A DNA stretch of 14,816 nucleotides from an uncultured Verrucomicrobiota bacterium. Its GTDB lineage: Bacteria; Verrucomicrobiota; Kiritimatiellia; RFP12; UBA1067. The position numbers and the translations under genes are program-made. The notes under the pieces were generated by a model, which searched no databases, was not told the origin of the DNA, and was given only the letters and a program-made list of their open reading frames with translations. Of this stretch, positions 13,533-14,816 are shown one piece after another (positions within the stretch are counted from its first letter, which is position 1; each line of letters starts with the position of its first letter). The stretch spans positions 1 to 14,816 of the forward strand of contig CAMOIK010000033.1 of assembly GCA_946615875.1 (NCBI GenBank), given 5' to 3'.

Positions 13533-14816
13533 ATGAAAAAGCGACAGAAACTCTTTCTTGCGGCGTTTGCCGCTTTCGCGACGGGCTGGGCGGCCTTCGC
13601 CGAAGACGCATACGTCTATCCGGCGGCAAAGGCGGCAAGCGCGGCCAACGGCGTGAACGTGAACATCGGCTACTGCATGAAGCCGGTTTCTCGCATAGAA
13701 GTCGATTTCCAGTTCACAGCTACGCCGAAAGATGTCGTGTTTGGCGCGTGGGGCGTCCCAGGCTCGGACGTGGCGCCGCAACTGCGCACGGCGTTTTGGA
13801 TATACGATGGCACATATCGGTTCATCTTGAGCGACACCAAGTTAGATTCCCGCGATACCGCAGTTCCCATCGATACCGAGCGACACATCGCAGTGATAGA
13901 CGTCCTAAACCACAAGTGCAGACTGCAGACCGTGAACGGAGAGCTTGAAGGGAAGGAAATCGACTTCCCGGCCTGCTCCAAGCCGTCCGACTGGCCGGTC
14001 TCTCTGTTCGGCGGCTCGAAGAACGCCGCAGGCGACGGCAACCAGCACGTGCAGGCCAAGATATACTCCGTGAAGGTTTACGAGAACGACGTGCTGGTCC
14101 ACGACTTCGTTCCGTGCATGAAAGGGCGCGACGCAGGGTTCTACGACGAGAAGACAGGCGAGTTCCGCTACGGTACGGGACAGTATGAACTCGTCTGCGG
14201 CGGCGACGGCGTCAAGACCATTCCGGACGACGGGTATTTGCAGTCCAGCGGTTCCCAGTATTTCGATACCGGCTATTGCATGAACCCCAACTCGCGCATC
14301 GAGGTCGATTTCCAATATCCGGTTGCGGCAACCAGAAATTTCCTTTTCGGCACCTACGGCGACGACGCCGGAATCAACGCCTTCATGTGGAACGACGGCA
14401 CTCCGACGAAACAATACAAGTTCCATCTGAAAGACGGGGCATACACCGGTGCGGCCAATCTCAACACTGGCATACAGTGCAGCGACACTAACAGGTTCAC
14501 CGCCATAATGGATATCGCCGCGCAAAAGTGCAGCATGCAGCGCAACGGGTATGAGCGGTGGACGGGCAAGGTGGACGATACTAAATATACACTGAACAAC
14601 AATGGCAATTGGCCGCTGGTGCTTTTCGGTTCCGCCAATAGCGCTGCGGGCGATGGCAAAAGCGGCGTCTCCGCCCGCATCTATTCGGCGAAGATATACG
14701 AGAAGCAGCAAGACGGCACCTACGCGATCGTGAAAGAGTTCGTGCCGTATGTGAAAGACGACACGGCTGGTTTCCTCGAAAAGCAAACGGGCGTGTTCAA
14801 GGCGGTGGACGGAATA
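13533..14816 (+). CDS. Secreted LamG-like repeat protein, truncated by window edge
   Basis: The frame stays open from ATG 13533 to the last base (428 codons seen, no stop). AAAAGGAG lies eight bases before the start. A signal peptide (about 1-23, ending AFA) leads to two related domains with a 201-residue period. GYCMKP-SRIEVDFQ starts at residue 46 and GYCMNPNSRIEVDFQ at 247. Both end in LFG, AAGDG, IYS-K-YE and a VP-CM/VP-YV segment with an AGF motif. The second repeat has the full opening YLQSSGSQYFDTGY; the first is degenerate there. Such domains are predicted concanavalin/LamG-like beta-sandwiches, often glycan- or surface-binding, so an exported surface or adhesion role is likely. More repeats may follow beyond the edge. 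This family assignment is from pattern memory. Confidence 0.85.
   Translation, partial: MKKRQKLFLAAFAAFATGWAAFAEDAYVYPAAKAASAANGVNVNIGYCMKPVSRIEVDFQFTATPKDVVFGAWGVPGSDVAPQLRTAFWIYDGTYRFILSDTKLDSRDTAVPIDTERHIAVIDVLNHKCRLQTVNGELEGKEIDFPACSKPSDWPVSLFGGSKNAAGDGNQHVQAKIYSVKVYENDVLVHDFVPCMKGRDAGFYDEKTGEFRYGTGQYELVCGGDGVKTIPDDGYLQSSGSQYFDTGYCMNPNSRIEVDFQYPVAATRNFLFGTYGDDAGINAFMWNDGTPTKQYKFHLKDGAYTGAANLNTGIQCSDTNRFTAIMDIAAQKCSMQRNGYERWTGKVDDTKYTLNNNGNWPLVLFGSANSAAGDGKSGVSARIYSAKIYEKQQDGTYAIVKEFVPYVKDDTAGFLEKQTGVFKAVDGI

Overview
The window looks like a chromosomal segment of a GC-rich, double-membraned bacterium. I suggest, with moderate confidence, a member of the PVC group close to gut Kiritimatiellota, Lentisphaerota or Verrucomicrobiota. 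Three things point there. One is a secreted protein built from LamG-like repeats opening with a 'YLxSxGsQYfDTGY' signature, a style common in gut members of that group as I recall it. Another is a non-flagellar type III secretion gene beside an outer-membrane polysaccharide export system. The third is recurrent promoters of the form TATGN-TATAAT-RYGCGS. No rRNA, tRNA, CRISPR array, transposase or phage gene was seen.

Layout: (1) 54-2010, plus strand: an extended -10 promoter, then sctU (type III export switch), an ECF sigma factor and an 88-residue protein with a poly-proline tail. This is probably the end or a satellite of a type III secretion locus. (2) 2045-4000, minus strand: a secreted two-domain protein whose first half resembles the UGSC (seleno)protein family, with cysteine in place of selenocysteine. 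It converges on the sigma factor cluster and diverges from the next operon. (3) 4117-11121, plus strand: an exopolysaccharide export operon under a near-consensus promoter. It encodes a short Wza-like lipoprotein, an unknown periplasmic protein, an outer-membrane beta-barrel, an O-antigen ligase/polymerase-like membrane protein and a Wzc-like polysaccharide co-polymerase/tyrosine kinase. (4) 11147-13079: two housekeeping genes, argC (type 2) and ruvB, closely packed behind the operon. (5) 13080-13532: a 450-base intergenic region holding a promoter, a run of 16 C and a hairpin. (6) 13533-14816: the start of a secreted LamG-repeat protein that runs off the right edge.

In region 3 the Wza-like protein lacks the C-terminal helix that normally crosses the outer membrane, and a beta-barrel is encoded nearby. 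A split exporter is therefore the most economical model: Wzc-like inner-membrane kinase/co-polymerase, periplasmic lipoprotein, then beta-barrel as the outer-membrane pore. No glycosyltransferase lies in the window, so the sugar is made elsewhere.

The most unusual signals are the Tyr/Gly-rich stretches at both ends of the kinase, encoded partly by in-frame tandem repeats; the poly-C tract in the leader of the LamG-repeat gene; the shared promoter architecture that leaves sctU and the wza-like gene almost without a 5' leader; and the cysteine form of a UGSC-like protein.
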